Assembly (NCBI GenBank): GCA_008729055.1
Contig: SDUX01000010.1
Coordinates: forward strand, 2,867,090-2,931,089
DNA length: 64,000 bases
DNA from: Pyropia haitanensis
Taxonomy: Eukaryota; Rhodophyta; Bangiophyceae; Bangiales; Bangiaceae
Direction of reading: 5' to 3'
Part shown: positions 10,765 through 20,992 of the stretch, piece after piece
Layout: each line of letters starts with the position of its first letter
Numbering within the stretch: the first letter of the stretch is position 1
The notes under the pieces: generated by a model
The model's database searches: none
What the model saw: the letters and a program-made list of their open reading frames with translations, nothing else
Told to the model about the DNA's origin: nothing
Position numbers and translations under genes: made by a program

Positions 10765-13019
10765 CGTGGCCTGGCCGCTATGAACGGCGCGCCAAAAAGA
10801 GAGAGGATATGAACAGAGGTAGGGGTAGCCGGGGGGGGGGGGGTGGACGGAAGCACAGAGGAGGCGGGGATGAACCGGGGTCCGCGGCAGCGGCGGACGT
10901 GCGGGGATGGTGTGGCACCCTCTTCTCTCGACGACGGAGGTATGTATCCGCATCCCCGGCAGCAGCCTGTGGGTCACAAAGTGCAGGATGCGCAGATACT
11001 TACACGTTTGAAGAACAAAGACCACGAGTTGTGGATGAGTGCCGTACTTGGCAGCCACACTCGAGGCGGACGACAAACAAGATTTCCCTGCGCTGGAAAC
11101 GCACGCCATTTACAAAACACTGGGACGAATGTTCCGACAACGCACCGGGGGTCGGCGCCGCTGGGGCGGTGCGTGGACGCTGTGTCAGGATGACAGTAGA
11201 AGAAATCGGCGCCCCAAACCCCGCCGCAAGGTCCACCAGGTCGCGGCCGCGAGGTCCGCCAGGTCGGCCGTCTGAGCCACCTTTTGTCTTGTCTGTTCGT
11301 GTCGGTGGGCGCTGTCTGCCGCGGATCCGCCGCGACGGTGCGCGAGGCCGCGCCACGCGCCGCGCTGCGGGGGTGGGATCCCGGGAGCGCCCCGCGCCCG
11401 CCTGGCGTGACGCGCGGCGGCGCCAGGCAGCGGCGGCCGCCTGTCCCACCGCGGCGCCACGCGGAGCGGTGCCGTCCCCAGACGCACGCCCCCAGCCCGG
11501 CGCGCCAGCCCCCGCCCACCCCCCCACCGTCGGTGACCCCGTCCACCCTGCGCGGGGGGGGAGCCCGGTCACCCCCGTGGCGCCCCATTCCTTTCGACAA
11601 GCGACCCGCGCCCCGGCCGCCTGGGCGGCCGCGTTTGAGCGGGAGCGCCGACGGGGGGACCGCGGCTCCTCGCCCACCGGGGCTGCTTCTCCCTCGGGGG
11701 GGCCCCTCCTGGGTGAGCCCCCTTTTTTTTTTTTTTTTTTTTTTTGGTGCCCCCTTGGACTGTGGGCGGCACACACACACCCACACACGCCCGGTCTGCG
11801 GGACAGTTTGCGCGGCACCCGCGGCGGGGGGCGTTAACAGCGCGCACCGCCTTGGCCGAGGGCCCATCACGGTGAGCCCGCTCCGTTCCCGCCGCCCCTT
11901 CGCTCGCGTCGCCCCCTCCGCTGTGCGTGGTCGGCCGGCGGTGAGGGGGGGGTCCCGCCGACCCGCGCGGGCGGCGCCCACCGCCGCCGCCGCCGCCCGC
12001 GCGGGGGGGCAATCATGGATGGCGGTGCGGCCGAGGGGGTGGTGCGCCTAGTGTGGCACCCCAATGGGGGGTGCTGCGTAGGCACCGCCGCGGGGCGGCG
12101 CTGTGGAAGCCGCCCGCCGTGCGCCGCGTCCTGGGGGGCATGGGCGTTGGCGGCGGCGGCGGCCTGGCGGCCACCCATTCGCCGGCCGGCTGTGCTCCCC
12201 CTTCCCCCCCCCCCACTGCCCCTCCCTACCCCCCACGAGCGTGTCCCCCGGCCCGAGGTCAGACGCCCCACCGCCGCCGCTCCGCGGTGACCCCACCCAC
12301 CGACGACCGGCGGCGGCGGGGACGCCCGGCCGAGGCGGCACGGCGGCTGCGCGAGACACGCACGCCGGCCGCGTCGGCGTCGCGGTGCCCCTCCCCCCCC
12401 CCCACCCCACTCCGCGGCCGTCACGGCCGCCGCGCCGGCGGACCGCCACTGGCGGCAGCCGGCGGCGTGGGTGGCCGCCGCCAGGCGGTGGCCGCCGCCG
12501 CCGGCGGCCACGCCCCCTGCGCGCCGCCGGCGGCGGCCGGCCGGCCAGCCGCCGCGACCGCGGCCGCCCCCCGACCGACGGCCGCCGCCGCGCGCCGCGG
12601 CGGACGCGCCACGCGCCGCGGCGGCGGTGCCGCGTCCATGCAGCTGTGGGCCCGTCGTCGGCGCCCTCACGACGGGCTCGTCGCCCGCCTGGCGCGCGGC
12701 GGCGGCGGGACCACCGTGGCGGCACGGCGCACCGGTGGGGGTCCCCGCCGCCGCGGTCGGCCCTTTGACCGCGTCAACGCGGTCGCCCGCCCGGCCGACC
12801 CGGGACTCTGGTCGCGACCCACCCTACGCTCTCCCGACCCGGTCCGTCGACGCCCTTCCCCGCCCCCCCCGGCTGGTCCACCACCACCGCCTGGCCGCGC
12901 CCACCTCCCCTCCCTCCTCTCCCTCCCCACTCGTCCTCGTCCCCCCCCCCCCCCCCCAACGCAACGGACGCACACCCCTGGAACCGCTCCTCCCCCCCGC
13001 TGCCCCACCGCCGCCCCCC
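10765..13019. other. No supported gene; contains a pure T tract
   Basis: The stretch next to 10764 is C/T-rich on the minus strand and is probably the kinase leader and promoter. Around 10950-11130 the GC content drops. The rest is GC-rich with open frames in every phase but no recognisable domain. A 23-base T tract lies at about 11723-11745, in sense orientation to the gene starting at 13020. Confidence 0.4.
11723..11745 (+). repeat. Poly(T) tract, about 23 bases
   Basis: An isolated pure T run inside GC-rich DNA, between GAGCCCCC and GGTGCCCCC. It is one of several A/T tracts in this window that read as T on the coding strand of the neighbouring gene. Confidence 0.9.
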
Positions 13020-13164
13020 ATGGACACCCTCCCCGGCCCGCCGCTCCCCACCACCCGCAGCCGCGCCGCGGCGGCGGCGACGGCCGTCGGCGCGGTGCTG
13101 ACGCTCGCCGTCACCTTCCTCACGCTCGTCGCCCTCGGGCGGTCGCGGCGGCGCAAGCGCGCCC

Positions 13165-13201
<37 letters not shown>

Positions 13202-13460
13202 TGCCACGGCCGCCACGCGGCGCGGCGGCGGCCGCGGCGGCCGCGGTCGCGGCCGCCACGCCGTCACCGCCGCCGCGTCGGGTGCCGTCGACGATCGCGA
13301 CGCCGCCGCCGCCGCCGCGGCTGCTGCCGCCAGCGTGACGGCCCCGCCGGCAGTGGCCGCGGGGGGGCTCCCGCGGCCGGCCGTGGACGCTACCGCCGGC
13401 GGGGGGGCGCGCCGCCGCCGCGGGTGGTGGCCGCCGCGGCGGACGGCGGCGGCGGCGGCG

Positions 13461-13495
<35 letters not shown>

Positions 13496-13850
13496 AGACG
13501 CTGACGCGGCGGCCGCCGCGGACGCGGCCGCCGCGGCCGCCGCGGCCGCGGCCGACGCGGCGGCGGCCGCGTCGGCCGCCCCCCCCCCCCCCCGGCGGCG
13601 GGCCGCCCCCTGGCGCCCGCCACGGCGGCGGTCGGCGGCGGGCGCTTCCCCCCCCCCCCCCCCCCACCGACGTGGCGGCGGTGCTGTGCCGCGCCGCCGA
13701 GCGCCGCGTCATTGACCCCGTCGGCGTTGCGCTCGAGGCCGCCGCCGTCTCCGAGGCCCGCGCCGGCCGCGCGGGCGTCGACGCCGCGCTGTGCGCGCTC
13801 CGCTCGCGGGTGCTGGGCGAGGACGCGGCGGCGGCGGCCGCCCCGTGCGT
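13020..13850 (+). CDS. Ala-rich protein with N-terminal membrane anchor (3' end unresolved)
   Basis: After a C-rich leader the ATG opens a frame with a short Pro-rich head, then a hydrophobic segment of about 20 residues (GAVLTLAVTFLTLVALG) followed at once by basic residues RSRRRKRAR, a classic signal-anchor arrangement. Then come long Ala/Asp-rich stretches. At the C runs near 13580-13665 the protein-like texture moves to another frame, which reads VLCRAAERRVIDPVG and GVDAALCALRSRVLGED before entering Pro/Arg triplet repeats. The layout recalls the RING protein at 29479 (short head, anchor, basic stop-transfer, Ala-rich tail), but no RING or other domain is visible. The true end could lie anywhere up to about 15765. 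Confidence 0.4.
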
Positions 13851-13859
13851 GGGGGGGGG

Positions 13860-14036
13860 GGTGCCGCCGCCGCGTGGCCGCCGCCGCCGCCGTCGCCGCC
13901 GTCGCCGCCGTCGCCCGCCTCCCCGCGGTCGCCGCGGTCGTCCCGGTCGCTCTGGGCGCCGCGGTCGCCACGGCTGCCGGCCTCCCCGCGGTCGCCACGG
14001 TCGTCGCGGTCGCTGCGGTCGCCGCGGTCGCCGCGG

Positions 14037-14068
<32 letters not shown>

Positions 14069-14741
14069 CGCACGGCCGTCGCCCGCACGGCCGTCGCCGG
14101 CGCGGCCGTCGACCGCTCGGGCGGCGGCCGCGGCGGCGGCGGCGGCGGCGGCGCCCACGCGCCCCCCCCCCCCCCCGGCAGTGGCGCCCCCCCCAGCAGC
14201 CGCGGGGCCCCCCCGTGGCGCCGCCCTCCCCCCCCCCCCCCGGCGGCGCCGCCGTCACCGGCGGCGCCGCCGGCGGCACCGGCGGCAACGCCAGCAACGT
14301 CCAGCGCGGCCGCGGCGGCGGCGGTGGCGGCGGCGGCGGCGGTGGCGGCGGCGGCGACGGCGGCGACGGCGGCGGCGGCGGCGGCGGCCGCCGCGGCCGC
14401 CGCCGAGCGCACCCCGTCGCCCCGCCGCGGCGGCCGCCACGCCCGCGGTGCGCGTGCAGGCGGCGGCGGTGGCGGCGGCGGCGGCGGCGGCGGTGGCGGC
14501 GGCGGGCGGGCGCCCGTCGGCTCTCCGGTTACGCCCGACGGGGAGGTGGCGCCGCCGGGCCGGGCGGCCACGCCGTCGCGGCCGCGGCCATCGCCGCCGC
14601 CGCCGCCGCCGCCGCCGGCGGCGTCGACGCTGCGCCCCCCCCCCCTCCCCCCCCTCCTCCCCCGCCCCCCGCCGCAGCTGCCGCCACCCCCACCCCCGCT
14701 GCCGACGCCGCCGCCGCCGCCGCCACCCCCACCCCCGCCGT

Positions 14742-14782
<41 letters not shown>

Positions 14783-15200
14783 CGCCGCCGCCGCCGCCAC
14801 CGTCGCCGCCGCTGTCGCCGCAACGGCCGCCGCGGCCGCCGCCGCCGTCGCCGTCGCCGCCGTCCTCCCCCACCGTTGGGGTGCTCGCCCCCCTCTTTGC
14901 CGGCCCCCGGCGGGCGTCGGCCGCCACGGCGGGCGGCGGCGGCTGGCCGCCGCCGGCCGCGGCGGCGGCGCCGGCAGCGGCGGCGCCGGCGGCGGGCGGC
15001 TCGGCGGGGTGGCCGCTGGAGGGGGCGGCCGGCTGGGCCGCCGGGGGGGGAAGCACCTCCCGCCGCTGCACGCGGTGCCGCCGCGGCGGCCGGCGTCGGC
15101 GGCGGCGGCGGCGGCCGCGGCGGGTGGCGGGGGTGGTGGCCAGGGGAGGGGGGGGAGGGGGGGGGGGGGGGGGCGCCCGCCGCGCCGCCCGCCACCGCGT
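13860..15200. repeat. GCC/GGC triplet and imperfect short-tandem region
   Basis: Almost pure trinucleotide-like sequence. Around 13900-14050 imperfect units of GGTCGCCGC are repeated. Later parts are GCC/GGC runs broken by long C runs. All six frames are open for long distances, giving poly-Ala, poly-Arg, poly-Pro or poly-Gly, so reading frame cannot be assigned. Part of it may be the tail of the gene that starts at 13020. Confidence 0.6.
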
Positions 15201-15570
15201 GAGGGACGTTGGAGAGAGGGGGGGGGAGCGGCGCCCGCGGCCGCGCACGGAGCGGGCGGCGTTGGCCCCGCCCGCCGCGCCGCCCGCCGCCGGCGCGGCG
15301 GCGGCGCGGCGCCCGACGGAGCGGCGGCGGCGGCCGTCCCCGACCATTGGCAAAGCCGAGCGCGCGCCCGCGCCCGGACCGCGCGACGCGGCCGGCCCGT
15401 ACGATACCTCGCCACGCGGCGGCCGTCGCGGCAGCTCCCCCCCCGCCCCCGCCCGCGTCCGCACCCCCCCCCCCCCACGCCCACAGCGCCCAGTGCCAGC
15501 AGCGGGTCTGGCGGGCACGTCCACCCCCACCATCGGCCACCGGCGCCTACCACCAAACACACGCCGGAAC

Positions 15571-15599
15571 AAAAAAAAAAAAGGAAAAAAGAAAAAAGT
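15571..15599. repeat. A-rich tract
   Basis: An A run of about 12 bases followed by GG and two further A runs of 6, in otherwise GC-rich sequence. On the coding strand of the Romo1/Mgr2 gene it reads as T and lies about 0.45 kb past the stop codon. No other feature was recognised between 15200 and 16042. Confidence 0.7.
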
Positions 15600-16042
15600 A
15601 CACGCCGCGGCGGCGCCGTCGCCACCGCGTCGGCGGCGGCCAGCTCACCCCCGCCACACCCCCTCCCCCAAGCCCGCACCCCCAGCCTACCACCCCCCGC
15701 CCGGACCGTCACGCGCGCGCATCGCGGCCTCCCGCCCCCGCGCGCACCCGCCCCTGCCGCCGTGACCGCCCACCCAACGCGGCCCCCCGCCGCCGCGGGG
15801 ACGGCCGCCGCCCGTCACCGCCGCGAGTGGCGGCACGGCGGGTGGCGCGGGCGGACAAGCGGGGGGAAGGGCGTACCCAGCCGCCGCCGCTGGCGCACTG
15901 CGTCCCCCAGCAGCGGCGGTGGCGCGACAAGCGTTCCCCCCGCCCTCCCTCACCCCCTCCACCATCGCCACCCCCAAAACCCCCGCCCCCACACTCCCCC
16001 CCCATCCGGCCCGTCCCGCACGCCCACCCCCCCGGTGCCACG

Positions 16043-17062
16043 TCACTGGCTCGACCCGCACGACCGGATGCCCGTCCCAACGGCGAGGAAGAAGCCAAAG
16101 ACGGCGGCGCCCGCCACCGAGTTGCGGAGCACCATGCCAACCTTCTGTAGCGCGTGGGAAGAAGAAACAGCAACGGCGCCAAAGAGAGAGGAAATAGAAG
16201 AAACGGAAGAGGCGACAGGCAACGACCAAGCGCGCGTGGGGGGGGTGTGGCCGTAGAGGGTGGACACGGCCGCGGCCACGCACCACACACCGCGGCGGTC
16301 GCTCGAAGGTCAGTCCCGGTGCCAAGAGAGTGGGGGGGGGGGTGGGCGGGGCGAGAAGCAGCAGGCCGCCGCGAGGGGAGGGTAGGGGGAGAGGAAGACG
16401 GAGGGGAAAGGGGAGGCCGCCGCGACCGCCTTGGTGGGGTGGCGCCGCGCCGCCCCGTGGGGCGGCGGCCGCCGGCACACCTCCCAACTCCCCCACCGCT
16501 AGCGCCCTCCCGCACGCCGCCACGGGGCGCCGGCAGGCTGCTGCACCAGCACGCGCCGGTTCGCCGAGGCGGCGGTGGCCCGTGCCGCCGCCGTCGCCGC
16601 CACCGAATCGGCGGGGCACGGGCGGCCGGGCGGGGGGGCGCCACCCCCCGCGCCTGCCCCCCGGCGCCGCCCGCCCCCCGCCGCCCAGCCCCGCCTCCCT
16701 CACGGCAATGCCGCCGCCGTGACCGGGCTGCTCTCTCCCAAACGGCGGGGTGGCCGGGAACCACCAACGCTCCACACACGCGCCTTGCCCCCACCCACCC
16801 ACCTCCACACGTGCCGTCTCCCACGCGGGTCGTCGCCCCCGCCCTTCCCCCCCCCCCCGACCCCCTCCCCTCGCTGCTCACCCCCCGCACCACACCAACA
16901 CCCTCCAGCCGTCAAACGCACCTGGGAGGTGGGGATGGCGTACCGCCGGCTCTCCGCCGCCCCAAACAGCAGCCCTGCCGCGCCGCCAACGCCGGCGCCC
17001 ATGGCCGCGCCGACGCCCATGCGGTGGAGGCAGGCCTTGCGGCGCTCATCGAAAAAGGCCAT
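16043..17062 (-). CDS. Romo1/Mgr2-family mitochondrial inner-membrane protein, two exons
   Basis: Exon 1 runs from the ATG at 17062 to 16922 (47 codons, ending AIPTSQ at a CAG|GTGCGT donor). Exon 2 runs from 16144 (acceptor CGCTACAG) to the stop at 16043 (33 residues plus stop). The phase-0 join gives 80 residues, the size of the family. The first half has a short charged head, then a Gly-rich hydrophobic helix (GVGAAMGAGVGGAAGLLFG). The second half has the second Gly-rich helix ending FFLAVGTGIRSC, matching the family C-terminus. Romo1 and yeast Mgr2 associate with the TIM23 translocase, where Mgr2 gates lateral release of preproteins, and Romo1 also affects reactive-oxygen output; those roles are inferred by family. 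The 777-base intron is large relative to the coding sequence. A C/T-rich leader precedes the ATG. Confidence 0.88.
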
Positions 17063-18904
17063 GGCGGCAAAGGGGGGGGGGAGGAGGAAGGGGACGGACG
17101 AGAGAAGGGAGATGAGACGAAAGGCGGAAAGGATGGGGAGGGGGGGTGGTGACGGGGATGGGCAGAAGGGGAGGTGGGGTGTGGGAGCGAGGAGACGGGC
17201 GGCGGCAGGCAGGGAACAAGGCGACGACCGCCGTGAGGACAGCGACAGGATCAAGACAAAGGTGGCACCCATGCGGGATTAGATCTGGAAGGTCTTGCTC
17301 TCTTCGATAACTCATACTGTACGGCGTATTCAACAACGGGCGGGCCAAGGTGGGGGACGTTGAGTGTACGGGCTGAGGTGCGCTCCTTTGGGGAACCTGC
17401 CGCACGAGGTGAGCTTCGCTCCCCGTAGGCGGTACAGTCGGTTTCTTTTGTTTTTTTCTCGTCCCTCTGGACATGAAGTTGGGGGGGGGGCAAACTGAAC
17501 AGACTGGACGGAGAGCGGAGAGGGGGGGAGGAGGGAGCGTCAGCCGCCGCCGCCGCCGCCACACGCCTGGCCTTACGACCGACCCACGATCCGCCGCGCC
17601 CATACCCGCCACGGGCTTCCCCCTGCACCGGCTCACCCCTCCCACCCCCACCTCCCCCGCCGCGTGCCTCCTCTCCACCTTCCTCTCCTCCCCGTCCACG
17701 CTGTCCTCGCCCCTGCCGGTCTTCCCCTCCCCTCCCCCCCCCCCCCCTCCCACACGCCATGGGCATCTTGCGCGGCGGCGGGCAGCCCATCGTCGACCTT
17801 CGCCGCCGGCGCTGCTGCCGCCGCCGCCGCCGCCGCCAACGTCGCGGCCAAAGCCACCGCCGGCAAAGACACCGACGCTGCCAACATCGTCGACGCTGTC
17901 ACCGATCGCGGCGCCCAGGGCGGCGGCGCCAAAGTCGTTGGCCCGCAGCGGCAACAGTGCCTGCAGGGCAGGCGCGGAACAGGCGAGTACAGCGGGCACA
18001 GACCCCCCGTCCTCCTCGCCCCCGCCCGGCAGCACTCCCATCGCCGTGGGCGTCGACGGAACGCCTGGACGCCGTACCTGTATGGAGGGGCAGAGGGGGC
18101 TGAACGGCGGCCGGCCGGGCACTGCCAGGAGAAGATCTGGCGCCGTCAGCACCGGAGAAGGGGACAGGGGGGGGGCGGGAGAGAAAGCAGACGCGGCCGC
18201 CGTCGCCGCCGCAATGGTAGTGGGGGCGATGAGGAGGGGGGGGGGGTTCAGGCGCCGCCTCCGCCGCTGCTGCGGCGGCCGTCGCCACCACCGCCGCGGC
18301 GGCGGTCAGGGGCGCGGCGACGCCGCCACAGTGGCCGCTCCCGCCGTCGCGGCGGCCGCCGCCCGCCGTGAGGCCGGCATTCGCGCCCGTCGCCGCGGCG
18401 GGCCGGCGCGCCGGCCCCGTGACGGCGGCGGCGGCGGCCGGCATTGGAACCGACCCGGCCGCCATGGCCGCCGGAAAGCCCATGCTGCCGCGGTCGGCGG
18501 CGGCGGTGGCCCCGACAGTGTCACGGGAGGACGGCGGGGATCGCGGCGGTCTCGCCGCCGCCCGTGGCGCCGCTGCCACTGCGGCCGGCCGGCCGGCCTC
18601 CCGTGGCCCCGGTCACGCCAGCCGGTGGCGGCACTGCCCAGACCGCCAGAGTGAAGAAAGAGCTGTGGGGCTCCTGCACCAGTGCATCGGGAAGGCCAGC
18701 AGGGGGCCAAACGACACAGCGGCGGCGGGGAGCGGCGCGTCGCCGACCGCCCCCAGAGTCCACCCAGAGAATGTGGCGCAGCCACGCTGCCGTCTCTGCC
18801 ACCGCGACCATCGTCCCGCACGGGGGGCGCACTCCCTGCCCACGCCGGCCCAGCCTGGCAGCGCAGTGGCGCAAGTCAAAAACGGCAGGAGGGCAGGCGC
18901 CTAC
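17063..18904. other. Unresolved GC-rich region, GC-poorer at 17270-17460
   Basis: Both strands offer protein-like stretches but neither is decisive. On plus, an ATG in good context near 17759 opens a short frame, and another frame reads KATAGKDTDAANIVDAVTD. On minus, a segment after a pyrimidine-rich CAG near 18078 reads ALQALLPLRANDFGAAALGA. No domain is recognised. The GC-poorer 17270-17460 part is probably promoter/leader DNA for Romo1/Mgr2. Confidence 0.35.
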
Positions 18905-19112
18905 TCAGCTGCACTTGCGGAAAACGTGGCAGTGAAGTGCAACGCCACTATCGCAGTGAGGACAGCTGTCGCCGCCATATTCGCCCTTTGTGCTGCTGCC
19001 GCCGCCTCCGCTGTCACCGCCGTCTTTTCCCTTTCCGCTGCTGCTGTCGCCGCCGCCGGCGCCGCCGCTGTCGCCGCCGCTGTCGCCGCCGTTGTCGCCG
19101 AATCCGCGTCAG
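18905..19112 (-). CDS. Possible terminal exon with Cys/His cluster
   Basis: On the minus strand a short open stretch without its own ATG reads Gly/Asp/Ser-rich repeats (GGDSGG units), then a Lys-containing linker, and ends with CPHCDSGVALHCHVFRKCS before TGA. The CxxC, HCH and final C resemble a small metal site and stand out from the surrounding low complexity. A stop codon sits just upstream in frame, so it could only be a spliced 3' exon; GACAG within the repeats could serve as acceptor. The plus strand gives an Ala-rich alternative. Low confidence. Confidence 0.25.
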
Positions 19113-19266
19113 CGGAGATTGCGGCACCGGCGGCCGCGGCAGTCGCGGCAGTGAAGATTGCGGCAGCGGCCGCCGCAGCAGCGACAGCAGTGGCGGCCGT
19201 GGCGGCCCCCCCTCCGCAGCCGTGGGGGTTGGCGGTGGCGGTCCTGGCGTCGACAGGGGCGCCGTC

Positions 19267-19856
19267 TCAGGAGGATTGCCCCTCCCCATTCAGCGACAAG
19301 ACAACCCCATCGCCACCGGCACCGCCCGCGCCGCCACGCCGTCGCCGTTTAGTCGCTGCCCAGTCACTGCCGGGCACCGAGCCAACGCCCAGCGCCTGCC
19401 CGTTGCTAATGTGGATGGGGTGGTTGGTCGCCAGGTCGACAAACACCCCCGGCCGCGGCAGGTACCGAAAGTGTTCGGCCCGCAGCCACGCGACCTGCCC
19501 ATACTGGGAGAAAGAGTGGGGCGCCGCGCCGGGGCACCCTGCCGGGTGGCGGGGCATACACTCCTTGTCCGCGGGCTTGGGGTCCCGCATCAGTGCGTCG
19601 CACCATGCGCCCCGCGGCTAGATGGATGCCACCGACCAATGCGAGCGGGCAGCGGACGGGGTGCCGTCCCCAACCATCAACGTCCGCCAGCCGTGTGTGT
19701 TCCACTGGCCGCCCCGCCACCGCGGCGATGGCGGCGCCGGCGCCGGGGGAGCGGCCGACAACCAGTGGCGTATCCGGCGGGAGGGTTGCGGGCCAGTAGC
19801 ACGCGACGGCGGCGGCGGCGGCGGCGGCGGCGAAGGCGAAGAGGCGGAGGGCAGCT
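19267..19856 (-). pseudogene. FkbM-type methyltransferase fragment with N-terminal membrane anchor
   Basis: On the minus strand a hydrophobic anchor (RLFAFAAAAAAAAVACYWP) is followed by a luminal-looking linker. After a one-frame change near 19600-19620 comes ADKECMPRHPAGC, FSQYGQVAWL and PGVFVDLATNHPIHIS. The SQ-G and GVFVD-A-N-P-ISN motifs match the start of the FkbM methyltransferase domain, where the GVFVD strand leads into the AdoMet site. The rest of that domain (about 150 residues) is missing: the frame leaves the family after ISN and stops at 19267 without a consensus donor. No ATG precedes the anchor within several hundred bases. A truncated relic fits best; an unrecognised intron or assembly fault is the alternative. 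Confidence 0.45.
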
Positions 19857-19859
19857 GGC

Positions 19860-20560
19860 TGCGGCAGCGGCGGCGGTGGTGGGCGGGGCCAGCCGGCAGT
19901 GCCGGCGGCGGCGGCAGCGGCGGGGGACAAGCGATCAGCCCGCCGCGGCGAGGCCGGCGACCAGCCGACGGTGGCGACCCCGGGGGCACGCCGGCGGCGG
20001 CGGTGGCGGCGGCAGCGGCGGGGGGACGACCACCAGCCGGTGGCCGCGGCGGTGGCGGCGGAGACGGCGGGGGAGTGGCGGCCAGCCAGCAGTGGCGGCG
20101 GGGGTGACGGCACCGGGCGGGCGGCGGCCAGCCAGCAGCGGCAAGGGCGGCGGCCAGCGGGCGGCGGCCACCAGCCAGCGGGGTGTTGGCCAGCCAGCGA
20201 CGGATAGGTGGGGACGGCGACGGAGGCGGCGCGGGGGTGGCGGCCAGCCGACGGCGGCGACCGCCAAAGGCGGGAGGCGGTGGCCAGCCCGCGGCGGTGG
20301 CGGGGGCGGCGGGGGTAGCGGCCCGTCGGACGGCGACGGCCAGACGGCAGCGGCGGTGGCGGCGGCGAGCCGGCCGCCGCCGGCCGGCGGAGGCGGCGGC
20401 AGGGGGGTGGGGGCGGCGGTAAGCTGGCGGCGGTGGCAGCAGCAACGGCGGTGGGGCGGCGACCAGCCCGCAGCGGCGGCGGCACCAGCGGAGGGGCAGC
20501 GACCAGCGGCGGCCGCTGAGATGGCGGGGGGGCGACCGCGGGACAGAGGTGGCAATGGAG
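19860..20560. repeat. Imperfect GGCGGCCAGCC-type minisatellite
   Basis: Many degenerate copies of a short unit around GGCGGCCAGCCAGCGGCGG recur with variable spacing. All frames are open and compositionally biased. It separates the FkbM relic from the GC-poorer DNA at 20690 and beyond. Confidence 0.55.
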
Positions 20561-20689
20561 ACGACAGGGGGGCGACGGTCCGCCGGTGTCGGTGATGGCG
20601 TCGGCGGGCGGGGGGCGGTCAGATGGCGGCGTCAGGTGCGCGGCGGCCACAGCCGACCGGCACGACGGCGGTGGTGGCGGTCGGTGGGT

Positions 20690-20992
20690 TGACCGCGGAG
20701 CCGCAGGCCGTCCCGCGCAGTGGGCGATGTCGTGGCGGGGCGTCATCTGGAACATCCCTGACGCAGCACAATGAAACTCCTCGAAGCCAAATCGATTTGT
20801 CAAAGTGGAGCGCGAAGATTTGTCCAGAAGCTCCGGCTCGGCGATCAAAAAACCGTTGTGCAGGTGCCGAATGCCACGACGTAGGGCACAGGTTGACCTT
20901 TCTCGGGGGCCTCTATACAACACAGACAGCTCCGCGAACGTCTGAAACCATTGGAGCACGTGACGAGCACGTTTGACTACCATTGGCCCCAC
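20690..20992 (-). mobile_element. Possible degenerate retrotransposon reverse-transcriptase fragment
   Basis: A minus-strand stretch of lower GC reads RRGIRHLHNGFLIAEPELLD, then STLTNRFGFEEFHCAASG and FQMTPRHDI. Spacing and residues are reminiscent of the Ty3/gypsy reverse transcriptase segment in which LLD, a short loop and the first catalytic strand are followed by a fixed hydrophobic block. The catalytic Asp and the later YxDD box are not present, and no terminal repeats were found. Resemblance only. Confidence 0.28.
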
